A DNA stretch of 64,000 nucleotides. Source: Polaribacter marinus (lineage in GTDB: Bacteria; Bacteroidota; Bacteroidia; Flavobacteriales; Flavobacteriaceae). The notes below the pieces were generated by a model. The model was not told the origin of the DNA. It ran no database searches and was given only the letters and a program-made list of their open reading frames with translations. Shown piece by piece: positions 14,837-24,604 of the stretch. The translations under genes and the position numbers were made by a program. Location of the stretch: positions 116,063 to 180,062 of the forward strand of contig NZ_JAKQYM010000008.1 in NCBI RefSeq assembly GCF_022662535.1. The letters run 5' to 3'. How positions within the stretch are numbered: position 1 is the first letter of the stretch; each line of letters opens with the position of its first letter.

Positions 14837-16564
14837 CTAAATATCTTCTAAAGTAACTGTTAATATAGGAGCCGTTGCAGCAACTTCTCCACTATCATAT
14901 TGTAAGTGAGCCCAAAGAGGCATATCACTTCTATTAGCATTTATTCTAAGAAAAATAAATTCGCCAGTATTTGCCCCATTAGCATATTGATTGTTCATAA
15001 AGGTTGCTAAGGCTTCACCCGAAGAATCATCCATTACGTATTCACCAAGAGGGTCTCCATTTTTAATAAAACCTTGACTAACTCCTGTTGCATTGGCATC
15101 TGTATCAAAGTCTCCCAAAAAGAAATCTGTAGCAAACACTTCTGAAGTTGCACGAGCAGTAAGCGCATATACATCATATTCGACAGGAACCCAAGAGTTA
15201 TTAGCAATTACATTTACTTTTAACACTGCAGATTTAATTTTTTTCCCCGCAGGAATCGTAGGTAAAGCAAATGGCATTACACCAACAACCTGGTCATCTC
15301 CTCCAATACCTGCATCAACATGTCCTCCAAATAACTGAGTCCAAGTTGGATCAACAGAACCGCCACTCCAAATTGTAGCATCCCCTAAATCTACATTTAC
15401 ATCAAAAGCAGCATTAGGATCTACTACTTCAACTTTAAAATTCAAATCAGTAGATTCTAGGCTATTGGTTGCAACAATATTAATATCAAATAAACCTAAA
15501 TCACAACCTCCACAATTAGCATAAGGCTTAAAGGTTATGGTTCCTTTACCAAAACCGTTATCAACAAAATCTGCAAAACGAGGCAAGTTATTAGCTTCTA
15601 AGACAATATTTCCTCCTAAAGGATCTATTGCTTCTATTTCTACTTCTAGCTCTGTTCCTTCTGGCATCAATACATCTTCTACAGCTATAAAAACAGGAGC
15701 TTGATTTTGAGAATGCGTTGTAATTTGCATGTTTAAAACCCTATGAGTACCAGGATCAGTTAAATTAAAATTCCCTGCCACCATAGACCAATAATCTAAA
15801 TGTGTAATCTTTCTTCTAAATTTAAAATCCCTTCCAATTTCTACCACACTTCCCCCCTGTTCATTCGCATAGATATCATATGACATGTTCACAGCATCTA
15901 CATCCATTTTTACATGATATGTTAGACCTGCATGGTAAGTTAAATCATTGTTAGCGGCATAACCCGTATCATTATAAGCATCTATTTTTCCTGATGGTGC
16001 TAATCTAACAATACAAGAGTTATCTGAATACGTAGTTGCAATTCCGTCTAAAACACCTACAATTCCATCCATAATATCTTTACTAGGAATCATATCAAAC
16101 TCTACTGTAAAATTTCCTGTTTGATTCCCTTGAGGAATTAATACCGATTGCCAATCGTTAATTTTACTGGTATACCCATCTATATTTCCTCTAAAGTTAA
16201 ATACGATTATTTTCTCATAACCAGATGGTCTTGTTGCAATAAAATTAACTTTTTTGGATTCTTCTCTAGTAGGAGCATAAGTAAACTCTAAGCTTTCACT
16301 AAGTACTTCACCGGTAGCATCATCTACCCATTTAACTTTTGTATCTTCTTTAGGAGATACTTGTAATTTTATCGTTAATGATTCTCCTATAAGGACATCA
16401 TATCCTTCCCAAGCAATACCCGATACGTTATCACCTTCTCCCCAGAAATAAACTTTTAAGTCTGAATCTGATAATGTAGGATTACTTAATTGTTCTTCAT
16501 CACAAGAAGCAATAAAGAGTATTAAAATACCTAAAACACTTGTTATATATTTATTTATTTTCAT
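14837..16564 (-). CDS. Surface glycan-binding lipoprotein (SusE-position) with C-terminal CBM96/DNRLRE-like module
   Basis: A 575-residue protein with a lipoprotein signal ending at Cys21 (LFIASCDEE), where acidic residues after the cysteine favour surface export in Bacteroidota. Residues about 120-285 look like a concanavalin/LamG-type beta-sandwich (NFTVEFDMIPS, YHVKMDVDAVNMSYDIYAN). A cadherin-like segment follows (about 290-385). Residues about 390-575 are a divergent copy of the module found in the locus enzymes (VMPFALPTIPAGKKIKSAVLKV, GEFIFLRIN). It is third after susC and susD, the position of surface glycan-binding proteins. It probably captures the same glycan as the modules on the secreted enzymes. 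Confidence 0.75.
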   Translation of the reverse strand: MKINKYITSVLGILILFIASCDEEQLSNPTLSDSDLKVYFWGEGDNVSGIAWEGYDVLIGESLTIKLQVSPKEDTKVKWVDDATGEVLSESLEFTYAPTREESKKVNFIATRPSGYEKIIVFNFRGNIDGYTSKINDWQSVLIPQGNQTGNFTVEFDMIPSKDIMDGIVGVLDGIATTYSDNSCIVRLAPSGKIDAYNDTGYAANNDLTYHAGLTYHVKMDVDAVNMSYDIYANEQGGSVVEIGRDFKFRRKITHLDYWSMVAGNFNLTDPGTHRVLNMQITTHSQNQAPVFIAVEDVLMPEGTELEVEIEAIDPLGGNIVLEANNLPRFADFVDNGFGKGTITFKPYANCGGCDLGLFDINIVATNSLESTDLNFKVEVVDPNAAFDVNVDLGDATIWSGGSVDPTWTQLFGGHVDAGIGGDDQVVGVMPFALPTIPAGKKIKSAVLKVNVIANNSWVPVEYDVYALTARATSEVFATDFFLGDFDTDANATGVSQGFIKNGDPLGEYVMDDSSGEALATFMNNQYANGANTGEFIFLRINANRSDMPLWAHLQYDSGEVAATAPILTVTLEDI

Positions 16565-16580
16565 AATGTTTATTTTATTC

Positions 16581-18245
16581 TTACAAATCTACTCCTCTGG
16601 TTAAACTATTATCCCACCAAACTGGTGCTCCCCAAAAATTAACTCCATTGTCTAAATTAGGTTCAAGATTATCTCTATTGAAATTCATTTCTGTATTAGG
16701 ATATGGTAATTTTCTTGGAATTAAACCATTTAAAGATTGGTCTGTATAAGCATTGTTTGTAGTTGGTTTTAATTTAGGAAAACCAGATCTTCTCCAATTA
16801 GCAAAACCTTCTATTCCGTTGAAAAAGTTATTTACATAATGTTGCATGTTTATTGCTTCCATTTTATTTGGAGTATTGTTCCATAAATTTTCTGCATAAA
16901 CATCTGTATTCAAATTCAAATTAGGTTCTGCTCCTAATACTTGTACAAGTTCATCAACGTTGGCAAAAATGGCATTTTTATAATGAGTTTTTGCATCTCC
17001 CCCAAAATTAGACCATCCTCTTTGGGCTACTTCAGCCAACCAAAGTTCTACTTCAGAATAAGATTGATATATAGATGGTAGATCAATTCTTGTTAAGTTT
17101 CTTCTAATTTGAAGTGATTTAAAATACTTATCTATTTGCACAATTTTACCATTTTTTTCTACAAAACGTGGCGACCAAATATCTGAGGGTGCACCTTGAG
17201 GAGCTTCCCATAAAAAGTAACCAGGAGCATATCCTTCGATAGCACCATATTTTGCTAAATATTCATCTGTTATTTCTAAACTTGTATCTGTTGAAGATTT
17301 TGAATTGTATCTAGACGTAGCATCTTCTTGATAAGCTGCATACATTCCAAACATCATTGACAATCTTGGATCGTTATTGTCTCTTAAATAAGAAACATAA
17401 GTTTCACAGGCTACAATTATTTCTTCAGAAAAATTTTGAACTTGTGAAAAACCATTTCCTCTAATTTCATTTGCACCACTTGTACTAACATTAAAATTCC
17501 CATGTATCACTGTGGCAGCATCATCAACACTACTCATTACACCTGCGCTAATTGCTAGCAATGCTTCTGATTGTGCTTTCGATTCGTTTACATTTACCAA
17601 TCTCATTGCATATCTTAATCTTAGTGAATTTGCAAACTTTCTCCATTTGTCTACGTTTCCACTGTAAATTAGATCTCCTTCTAAAGGCATTGAGCTATTT
17701 AATTGAGCTGAAGCTTCTTTTAATTCTTTAAAGAAATCGTTATAAATATCTTCTTGCTTATCATAAGCTGGGTGTAAATTGTCTGAATCTGCCTGAGCAC
17801 CAGCTTCAAAATATGGAATATTACCATAAGAATCTGTTAGCTGAGCAAAAATCATCACTTTTAAAATTCTAGCAACTGCAACATAATTTACAAGTTCTGG
17901 AGTTTTTTCTGCTTCTTGTATGGCTAAAATTAAATCATTTATTTCACGATAAGAACTTTTCCACATGTACTCCATATAACTTATATCTAACTTATATGCT
18001 TGTCCGTGAGAGACTGTCCATCCATCAGAAATCATCTGTGTGATAGACATGTGATATGCAGCTAAAGAACGCCATTGAGTTTCTCTATCTCCAGAGTAAC
18101 TAGTTTGTACTTTTGAGATTAATGTTTTTGGGTTTGCTGTTGTTGAAGTAGTAGGATCAACATTTAAATCTTTAAAATCGTCACAGCTTTGAGTAAGTGT
18201 CATTAAAAACACAAACAATGCCATTATATATATTCTTTTCTTCAT
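16581..18245 (-). CDS. susD: SusD/RagB-family nutrient-binding outer-membrane lipoprotein
   Basis: A 554-residue protein with a lipoprotein signal ending at Cys21 (TLTQSCDDFKDLNVDPTTST). The NVDP start, RWRSLAAYHMSITQ-like helices, the KWRKFANSLRLRYAMRLVNV segment and the C-terminal RKLPYPNTEMNFN are typical of the SusD-like family. It forms the lid of the SusC channel and binds oligosaccharide on the cell surface. It starts 3 bp after susC ends and is followed by the surface glycan-binding gene, so the three form one unit from the promoter at 21531-21626. The ligand is presumably rhamnose/uronate oligomers, from context only. Confidence 0.92.
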   Translation of the reverse strand: MKKRIYIMALFVFLMTLTQSCDDFKDLNVDPTTSTTANPKTLISKVQTSYSGDRETQWRSLAAYHMSITQMISDGWTVSHGQAYKLDISYMEYMWKSSYREINDLILAIQEAEKTPELVNYVAVARILKVMIFAQLTDSYGNIPYFEAGAQADSDNLHPAYDKQEDIYNDFFKELKEASAQLNSSMPLEGDLIYSGNVDKWRKFANSLRLRYAMRLVNVNESKAQSEALLAISAGVMSSVDDAATVIHGNFNVSTSGANEIRGNGFSQVQNFSEEIIVACETYVSYLRDNNDPRLSMMFGMYAAYQEDATSRYNSKSSTDTSLEITDEYLAKYGAIEGYAPGYFLWEAPQGAPSDIWSPRFVEKNGKIVQIDKYFKSLQIRRNLTRIDLPSIYQSYSEVELWLAEVAQRGWSNFGGDAKTHYKNAIFANVDELVQVLGAEPNLNLNTDVYAENLWNNTPNKMEAINMQHYVNNFFNGIEGFANWRRSGFPKLKPTTNNAYTDQSLNGLIPRKLPYPNTEMNFNRDNLEPNLDNGVNFWGAPVWWDNSLTRGVDL

Positions 18246-18248
18246 TTT

Positions 18249-21200
18249 TTAAAATTTTGCAGTTAAGTTAAATCCGTAACTTCTTCTTTGTGGTAAAGAA
18301 CCATATTCATAACCTTGTCCGTTGCTAATACTATAAGTAGATTCAGGATCTATATTAGGCACATTGGAATGAATAAGCCATAAATTTCTTCCAATAATAG
18401 AGAAAGTTAATCCTTTTAAAAACTTAATTTTTTTCATTGCTACATCATCTAAGGTATAAGAAAGAGAAACTTCTCTTAATTTGATGTAAGAAGCATCATA
18501 AATAAAAGGTTTGATAATATGAGCATTTGCTACATTACCCCAATAATCTCTAGGATCTACATAAACATCGTTAGCTTTGTATCCACCATTAACAACATCT
18601 TCAATTACACCATTAGCTAAGTATCCACCTGTTGCAACCCAGTTACTAGGAAGCACACCTGCATCTTCTCTTGCTGCTTCTGATAGTGCCCATTCTTCTC
18701 TTCCTTCTAAAGTACCAATATGTGCACCTTGTTGATATAGTTTTTGATTGGTCATAGATAATATATCTGCTCCCGATTTTATTTGAATTAGAGCTCTTAA
18801 CTGAAATCCTTTGTATTTTAAAGTATTTGTAATACCTCCGGTAAATTTATATTGTCCATTTCCTAATGAAACTTGTTCGTCAGATCGAAGCGGCAATCCG
18901 TTTGCGCCAATTATTGGTGTTCCATCAGCAGTACGTTTAAAGTCATATCCTACAATGTCTCCGTAAGAACCACCTTCATCAGCTGTTATTAAAGAACTAA
19001 TCCAATCTGCTGTAGCTATAGTTTGTCTTTTAGCATCTTTATGTAATTTTACAATTTTGTTTTCATTTTTCGCAAAATTAAATGTTAAATCCCAGCGTAT
19101 ATCTTCTGTTTTTACGGGTACAATGTTTACCATTACTTCCCATCCTTTATTATTGATTTCACCAGCATTTATACTAGCTGTTTCAAAACCGTTAGAATTT
19201 GAAATAGGAATATTCATAATCTCATTAAAAGTAGTTTGATTATAATGTGTAATATCTAATCCTACTCTCCAGTTAAAAAGTTTTGCATCTATACCAAACT
19301 CATAACCTTTTGTTCTCGAAGGATTTATATTGGTATAGTAAGTATTTTCATTTACGGTAGAAAAATTAGTTCCGTTAGAAGAATATGGGTAATCGAAGTA
19401 TGAATTGTTGGCATAAGGACTTGTATCTCCTCCTACCTCTGCATAAGAGGTTCTTAGTTTTAAATAAGGTAAGTTTTTACTTTTTAAGCTTTTTATAGCT
19501 TTAGTTAAAACTACGGCTCCAGTTACAGAAGGATAAAAATAACTATTATTCCCTATTTTTAAAGTTGAAGACCAATCTTGCCTTCCAGTAACATCTACAA
19601 ATAAATAATCTTTATAACCAATATTCGCAAAACCATAAAAAGATCGTACTTCTTTTCTAGGATTATCTCTTCCTACCACAAAATCATTATAATTATTTAT
19701 AGAAATCAAATCTTCTGACCCTTGATTTTTACCAAGTATGGTTGTAGTTTCATTTTCGAAACTCATAATATTTCCTCCGATACTAGCACCAATTGACCAA
19801 TTATCATTTAATTCTTTATTTGCAGAAATTAAAAACTCTGTATTGGTTTCTGTAGTTTTAGAATCAATTTGTCTCATTTCACCCCACTCTGCAAGTGGAG
19901 TTGTTCTTGGTGAAAAGTTATAATAATCGTAAGTAAAAGTATCTATACCCGATTTAAATTTAAGATCTAACCAATCCGTCATTTTATAATTTAAAGACAC
20001 ATAACCTATTAATCTATTCTTTTTAGATTCATTTTTCATATTATATAAAGAAAAATAAGGATTGATAATTCTTGTTGAAGAATTCCAAAATATATAATCT
20101 CCGTTTGCATCTACAGTACTATCTTTTAACCATTCTTGATCAAAATTCCCAGGCAAGCCTAAAAGAGCTAAAGCCGTATTTGCACCAGAAAAACCTAAAT
20201 AAGGCCTATTATCTACATCTTCTATAGTGTAATTTATTTTTGCATCTATACTTAATTTATCCCACATTTTCATAGACCCTTTTAATGTGAAATTATTTCT
20301 ATGCAAACCACTATTAGGTACAATATCATCCATACTTACATCAGAAGCAGAAAATCTAAAGTTTGCACCTTGGTTTCCTCCAGAAAATGCCAGTGTATTT
20401 TGAATTGTAAATCCTGTTCTAAAAAAAGAATTAATATGGTCATTTTTAAGACCATAATCTCTTACTGTTCCATCAAAAGAAATAAATTCTAAATCCGGAT
20501 CCATTTTTCCACCCCAACTCCACATTCCTGTAGCATCCCCAATATCTTTGGGAGGTGTTTTTATTCCCTGACCATAAACATGTTGCACATCGTCATATTC
20601 TCCGACCACTTGATCGAATGTCACATTGGTAGAGAAGTCTATATTAAATTTTGATTTTTGATTTTCTTTAAAAGATTTCGTTGTAATTAATATAACACCA
20701 TTACTTCCTCTTGAACCATAAAGTGCAGAAGCTGCAGGTCCTTTTAACACCGACATAGTTTCAATATCATCTGAATTTATAGAAGAGATTCCGTCCCCTA
20801 AATCTTGTCCTCCATACTGTCCTGCTTGACCAAAAGTACCATTGTCCATTGGTATTCCGTCAATTACATACAAAGGCTGATTAGAGCCATTAAACTTCGT
20901 ATTACCACGAATGATAACTTTAGAAGAACCTCCTGCACCAGTATTAGGTTGTGCAATATCTACTCCTGCAACTTTCCCTGACAATGAATTTACAGCATTG
21001 ATACTTTTAATTTCTGCTAATTCTTTTCCGTCTACTTTAGAAATGGCATATCCTAAAGATTGTTCTTTACGAGAAATCCCTAAGGCTGTTACAACAATTT
21101 CTTTAAGCTGCTCTACCGATTCAAGCAACTTTACGTTTATAACATTCTTATCGGCTACTGTAACTTTTTTATCGATATAACCAATATAGCTAAATGAAAG

Positions 21201-21422
21201 AACATCTCCTTTATTTGCTACAATTGAATAATTACCGTCAAAATCAGTTGTTGTTCCTTTTGTTGTTCCTGAAATTGTAACTGATACTCCTAGAATAGGC
21301 TGTTCATCTTCAGATGAAGTAACATTACCTGTTATTTTAATTTCTTGAGCTTGTAAATTAGTTACACTAGCAACTAATAAGAGCCCAAAAAATACAATGA
21401 ATTTAAAATTTTTTATTCCCAT
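18249..21422 (-). CDS. susC: SusC/RagA-family TonB-linked outer-membrane transporter
   Basis: A 1057-residue protein with a signal peptide ending near residue 25 (NLQAQ). A CarboxypepD-regulatory-like domain (ITGNVTSSEDEQPILGVSVTISGTTKGT) is followed by the plug (VDIAQPNTGAGGSSKVIIRGNTK; VLKGPAASALYGSRGSNGVILITTK) and a long beta-barrel ending in an aromatic-rich strand (SYGFNLTAKF). Length and order are normal for SusC. It imports oligosaccharides through the outer membrane with TonB energy, partnered by the adjacent SusD. It heads a three-gene unit with its own promoter carrying the 37-bp element shared with two other promoters of the locus. Confidence 0.95.
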   Translation of the reverse strand: MGIKNFKFIVFFGLLLVASVTNLQAQEIKITGNVTSSEDEQPILGVSVTISGTTKGTTTDFDGNYSIVANKGDVLSFSYIGYIDKKVTVADKNVINVKLLESVEQLKEIVVTALGISRKEQSLGYAISKVDGKELAEIKSINAVNSLSGKVAGVDIAQPNTGAGGSSKVIIRGNTKFNGSNQPLYVIDGIPMDNGTFGQAGQYGGQDLGDGISSINSDDIETMSVLKGPAASALYGSRGSNGVILITTKSFKENQKSKFNIDFSTNVTFDQVVGEYDDVQHVYGQGIKTPPKDIGDATGMWSWGGKMDPDLEFISFDGTVRDYGLKNDHINSFFRTGFTIQNTLAFSGGNQGANFRFSASDVSMDDIVPNSGLHRNNFTLKGSMKMWDKLSIDAKINYTIEDVDNRPYLGFSGANTALALLGLPGNFDQEWLKDSTVDANGDYIFWNSSTRIINPYFSLYNMKNESKKNRLIGYVSLNYKMTDWLDLKFKSGIDTFTYDYYNFSPRTTPLAEWGEMRQIDSKTTETNTEFLISANKELNDNWSIGASIGGNIMSFENETTTILGKNQGSEDLISINNYNDFVVGRDNPRKEVRSFYGFANIGYKDYLFVDVTGRQDWSSTLKIGNNSYFYPSVTGAVVLTKAIKSLKSKNLPYLKLRTSYAEVGGDTSPYANNSYFDYPYSSNGTNFSTVNENTYYTNINPSRTKGYEFGIDAKLFNWRVGLDITHYNQTTFNEIMNIPISNSNGFETASINAGEINNKGWEVMVNIVPVKTEDIRWDLTFNFAKNENKIVKLHKDAKRQTIATADWISSLITADEGGSYGDIVGYDFKRTADGTPIIGANGLPLRSDEQVSLGNGQYKFTGGITNTLKYKGFQLRALIQIKSGADILSMTNQKLYQQGAHIGTLEGREEWALSEAAREDAGVLPSNWVATGGYLANGVIEDVVNGGYKANDVYVDPRDYWGNVANAHIIKPFIYDASYIKLREVSLSYTLDDVAMKKIKFLKGLTFSIIGRNLWLIHSNVPNIDPESTYSISNGQGYEYGSLPQRRSYGFNLTAKF

Positions 21423-21530
21423 ACAAAAAATGAATTTAAAGTTTATACAATTAATTATAAGTTCTTAATAAATGGAGAGAGTTAACTTAAAAAAAAATTG
21501 TTTTGCTAAATTATTGTTAATTAATATCCT

Positions 21531-21626
21531 CAAATATATATAAAAACATGTTTGAATATTGGTATGAAACCCTACTAAAGTTAAGAAAAAGACAAAACTT
21601 ACAAAGGTTTAAGCAGATAGTATAAA
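21531..21626 (-). promoter_or_regulatory. Promoter 1 of the large locus (susCD unit) with shared 37-bp element
   Basis: On the minus strand the -7 box TATATTTG lies at 21538-21531, about 100 nt before the susC start codon. A 37-bp element covers 21626-21590 and starts TTTATACTATCTGCTT on the minus strand. The space between the core of the element (21611-21626) and the -7 box is 72 bp. The same arrangement occurs at 39226-39321 (72 bp) and 47708-47802 (71 bp). The rest of the 278-bp gap up to 21700 shows only a weak hairpin followed by a T-run for the upstream GH88 transcript. Confidence 0.65.
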
Positions 21627-21700
21627 TTTATATATTAACAAAAAAAACAGATAAGAAATACAATATCTATATTTTTTTTATCAAATAAATGTCATTTTGA

Positions 21701-22930
21701 TTATTTAATAGCATCCCATTTAATTAGTGCTTCTAAAAAATAGTAGTCGGCATAATTTAAAGGAGCATCATTTTCATTATTTTCATGAAAATTACCAACA
21801 GAGTGTTTTAAAATAAAACCACCATTTTCACCTTCCTTTGCTAAATATTTTCCAGAAGAAAGGTTCCTTATAATTATTTCGGAGTATTCTAAATATTGTT
21901 TTTTATTTACGGGGTCAAATTTTTGTAAATCGATTAAAGCCGAAGCTACAATAGCTGCAGCCGAGGCATCTCTTGGAATTACTTCTTTGCTTTCAGCATC
22001 ATAATCCCAATATGGAATATTATCATTAGGAATTTTTTTGTTAGTCATAATAAAAGAAGCAATGTGTTTTGCTTGTTCTAAAAATTCTTTTTTCCCTGTT
22101 TCTTTATATGCTTCTGTGTACCCATACAAACCCCAAGCTTGTCCATGAGCCCAAGAAGATTCATCAGCAAAACCTTGAAAATTTACTTTTTTACGAACTT
22201 TACCTGTGATATGATCGTAATCAATAATGTGATAACAACTATAATCTTTTCTGTATTGATTTTTGATTGTGGTTATAGCGTGTGAATTTGCAATGTTTAA
22301 AAAAGTAGTATCTGCACTGTGTTTTGATGCTTGATATAACAAATTTAAATTCATCATATTATCAATAATTATGGGCATATCCAATCCTTTTCCCTGAATC
22401 CAAGGGGCATCTGTATCCCAAGATTGAATTACTTTTGCAATAGGTCTGTAACGTGTGCTTAAAGATTTTGCGGCATCAATAACAGCTTGTTTATAAGTTT
22501 CATTTCCTGTTAAACGGTAACCTTGTCCAAATGAATTTTGAATCATAAAACCTACATCATGATTCCATTTTACAAATTGAGCAGAATCTAAAGCTTCTGT
22601 AAATTTTTCTGCTTCTGTTTTCCATTTTTTATCTTGAGTATGTTCAAACAAATACCAAAGAGAACCTGGAAAAAAACCACTGGTCCAATCTTGTTTATAC
22701 GCCATTCTTAAAGTCCCATCTTTGTTTAGACTTCTTGGCTGTAATAACGGGCTTATAGTATCAATTTTTTTTATTAAAAAACGATATTGGTTTTCTGCTA
22801 AATTAAACACCCTTTTTATGAGCTCTTGTTTTGTTTCTACGTTATTTTCCTTTTTTATATCTTCTTTTTTACAAGAGGATAGTGTTGTGATTAATAGAAA
22901 GGTTACAATTAATTTTATTTTTGAGACCAT
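21701..22930 (-). CDS. GH88-family unsaturated glucuronyl hydrolase (lipoprotein)
   Basis: A 409-residue (alpha/alpha)6-barrel protein with a lipoprotein signal ending at Cys20 (TLSSCKKED). The two aspartates needed in GH88 are present: Asp125 in WNHDVGFM and Asp190 in IIIDNMMNL. Also typical are FFPGSLWY, SSWAHGQAWGLYGY and YADYYFLEAL. The enzyme removes the unsaturated uronic acid left at the non-reducing end by polysaccharide lyases, by hydration of the double bond. The lipid anchor suggests a periplasmic or membrane-bound location, after SusCD import. Its product would feed the TRAP transporter and KduI. It is the last gene of the minus-strand unit from 39162, or from a promoter inside it. 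Confidence 0.9.
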   Translation of the reverse strand: MVSKIKLIVTFLLITTLSSCKKEDIKKENNVETKQELIKRVFNLAENQYRFLIKKIDTISPLLQPRSLNKDGTLRMAYKQDWTSGFFPGSLWYLFEHTQDKKWKTEAEKFTEALDSAQFVKWNHDVGFMIQNSFGQGYRLTGNETYKQAVIDAAKSLSTRYRPIAKVIQSWDTDAPWIQGKGLDMPIIIDNMMNLNLLYQASKHSADTTFLNIANSHAITTIKNQYRKDYSCYHIIDYDHITGKVRKKVNFQGFADESSWAHGQAWGLYGYTEAYKETGKKEFLEQAKHIASFIMTNKKIPNDNIPYWDYDAESKEVIPRDASAAAIVASALIDLQKFDPVNKKQYLEYSEIIIRNLSSGKYLAKEGENGGFILKHSVGNFHENNENDAPLNYADYYFLEALIKWDAIK

Positions 22931-22944
22931 ATTTATACATTTTA

Positions 22945-24600
22945 TTATTTTGATAATTCTCTCCTAGCCTTTAAATCGCCTTCAATTTTATCCATCGTTT
23001 TGTTATCTAATTGATAAAAACTCATGATACCAGCCACAATAAAACTACCTGCTGCAGGAATCAAACTCACCATCAAAAGAATACCATAAGCCGCATCAGC
23101 TGTTTGTGTTGAATTTGCCTTAAATCCGTAAAATGCCAATATCCAACCAGCAAGTGCAGCCCCAATTGTAAGTCCAAATTTTTGTGCCATTGTTGAAGCA
23201 GACATAATTAAACCAGTAGCACGTCTATTGTTTTTCCATTCAGAATAACTTGCCGTATCTGTATACATAGCAAATAAAATAGGTGCTGGTGGACCAGAAG
23301 CTAAACTTACAATTATATTAAGAGCAAATATCATTGTAATATTAGATTTATCAACAAAGAAAAACATGGCAGTGAAAAAGCCTGTAATCAATTGAGATAC
23401 AATTACTACTTTCTTTTTTCCGAATCTATTACAAAGTTTCTCTGTAAATGAAATTGAAATAATTGTTACAATGGTTCCAGAAACCAAGAAAGCACTTACC
23501 AAAGATTCATCTTCAATATAATATTTGAAATAATACATAATGGACCCATAACGGATGGCTACATAAGCTAAACTTATAATTCCAACAAATAATAGCACTA
23601 CCCAAGGCTTGTTACTTACCAAATCTTTAAAATCACTTTTAATATTTGTTTTTTGTTCTTTTGGAGGAGAAACTCGCTCTTTTGTAGAATAAAAAGTGGT
23701 TAAAAACATAATGATTGCCATGATACCAAAAACGATCATTGTACCTTGAAACCCTTTCGCTTCATTAATAACTTGTACAGATAATTGTGTGGACGAAATA
23801 GCTTTATCAAAATACTGTTCAGGCTTTAAAGCATGAGTTCCAAAACCTTCTTTAAGATATAAAATGTCTGTAGCAGTATCTATTTCATCTTTTTGACTTT
23901 CTCTATAAATAGCTACTGTAATATTTTTAGTTAAAGGCTCTTCTTGATCAACAAGATCTGCATTTAAAACTAACTTTGATGCTCCTATTCCGTTTTCAGT
24001 TAAAATAATTTCATTATTGATTAATTCAGCAGAAAAAACATCCGTATTGTCTACTCCAATCGTATTTACCAAAGGCAATGTTAAAGCTTGAACAATTAAT
24101 CCTCCTGTAAACGCAAACATAAATCTGTATTGTGAAAAACTAGCACGTTGAGAAGGGCTTGCAGAAATAACTCCCATCAGTGCAGAGTATGGTATATTAA
24201 TTGCCGTATACACCATCATCATTAACGTATAGGTTATATAAGCGTATATAATTTTCCCTGTAAGACCTAAATCTGGAGTTGTAAAAGCTAATACACCAAA
24301 CAAGGCAAACGGCAAAGCAAGCCATAAAATATAAGGACGAAACTTACCCCATTTGCTATTTGTACGATCTGCAATTAGCCCCATTATAGGATCGTTTATG
24401 GAATCCCATATTTTTGTAATCAAGAACATCGTTCCAACTACCGCTGGAGGTAATCCAAAAATATCTGTATAAAAATACAACTGAAAAATCATTAATGTTT
24501 GCCATACCAAATTTGAAGCGGTATCACCTAAACTAAACCCTATCTTCTCTTTTATTGAAATGTTTTCTTTAAAATCGATGTTTTGTTGTTCTGAACTCAT
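22945..24600 (-). CDS. GPH-family (MFS) sugar:cation symporter
   Basis: A 551-residue membrane protein with about twelve hydrophobic segments. The GPH-type signature is seen in IWDSINDPIMGLIADRTNSKWGKFRPY (residues 65-90), in NIPYSALMGVIS and in QRASFSQYRF. Typical members have 450-480 residues; here an extra, mostly polar stretch of roughly 95 residues (about 183-280) sits between the two halves and holds VLNADLVDQEEPLTKN. GPH transporters carry glycosides, pentosides and hexuronides across the inner membrane. It is placed between GH88 and two signal-less glycosidases, so it probably imports the oligosaccharides those enzymes open in the cytosol. Confidence 0.88.
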   Translation of the reverse strand: MSSEQQNIDFKENISIKEKIGFSLGDTASNLVWQTLMIFQLYFYTDIFGLPPAVVGTMFLITKIWDSINDPIMGLIADRTNSKWGKFRPYILWLALPFALFGVLAFTTPDLGLTGKIIYAYITYTLMMMVYTAINIPYSALMGVISASPSQRASFSQYRFMFAFTGGLIVQALTLPLVNTIGVDNTDVFSAELINNEIILTENGIGASKLVLNADLVDQEEPLTKNITVAIYRESQKDEIDTATDILYLKEGFGTHALKPEQYFDKAISSTQLSVQVINEAKGFQGTMIVFGIMAIIMFLTTFYSTKERVSPPKEQKTNIKSDFKDLVSNKPWVVLLFVGIISLAYVAIRYGSIMYYFKYYIEDESLVSAFLVSGTIVTIISISFTEKLCNRFGKKKVVIVSQLITGFFTAMFFFVDKSNITMIFALNIIVSLASGPPAPILFAMYTDTASYSEWKNNRRATGLIMSASTMAQKFGLTIGAALAGWILAFYGFKANSTQTADAAYGILLMVSLIPAAGSFIVAGIMSFYQLDNKTMDKIEGDLKARRELSK

Positions 24601-24604
24601 AATT

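Noticed and set aside
19057..21180. Several plus-strand frames of 60-90 codons opposite susC
   Set aside because: Mirror frames of a long real gene; compositionally low-complexity.
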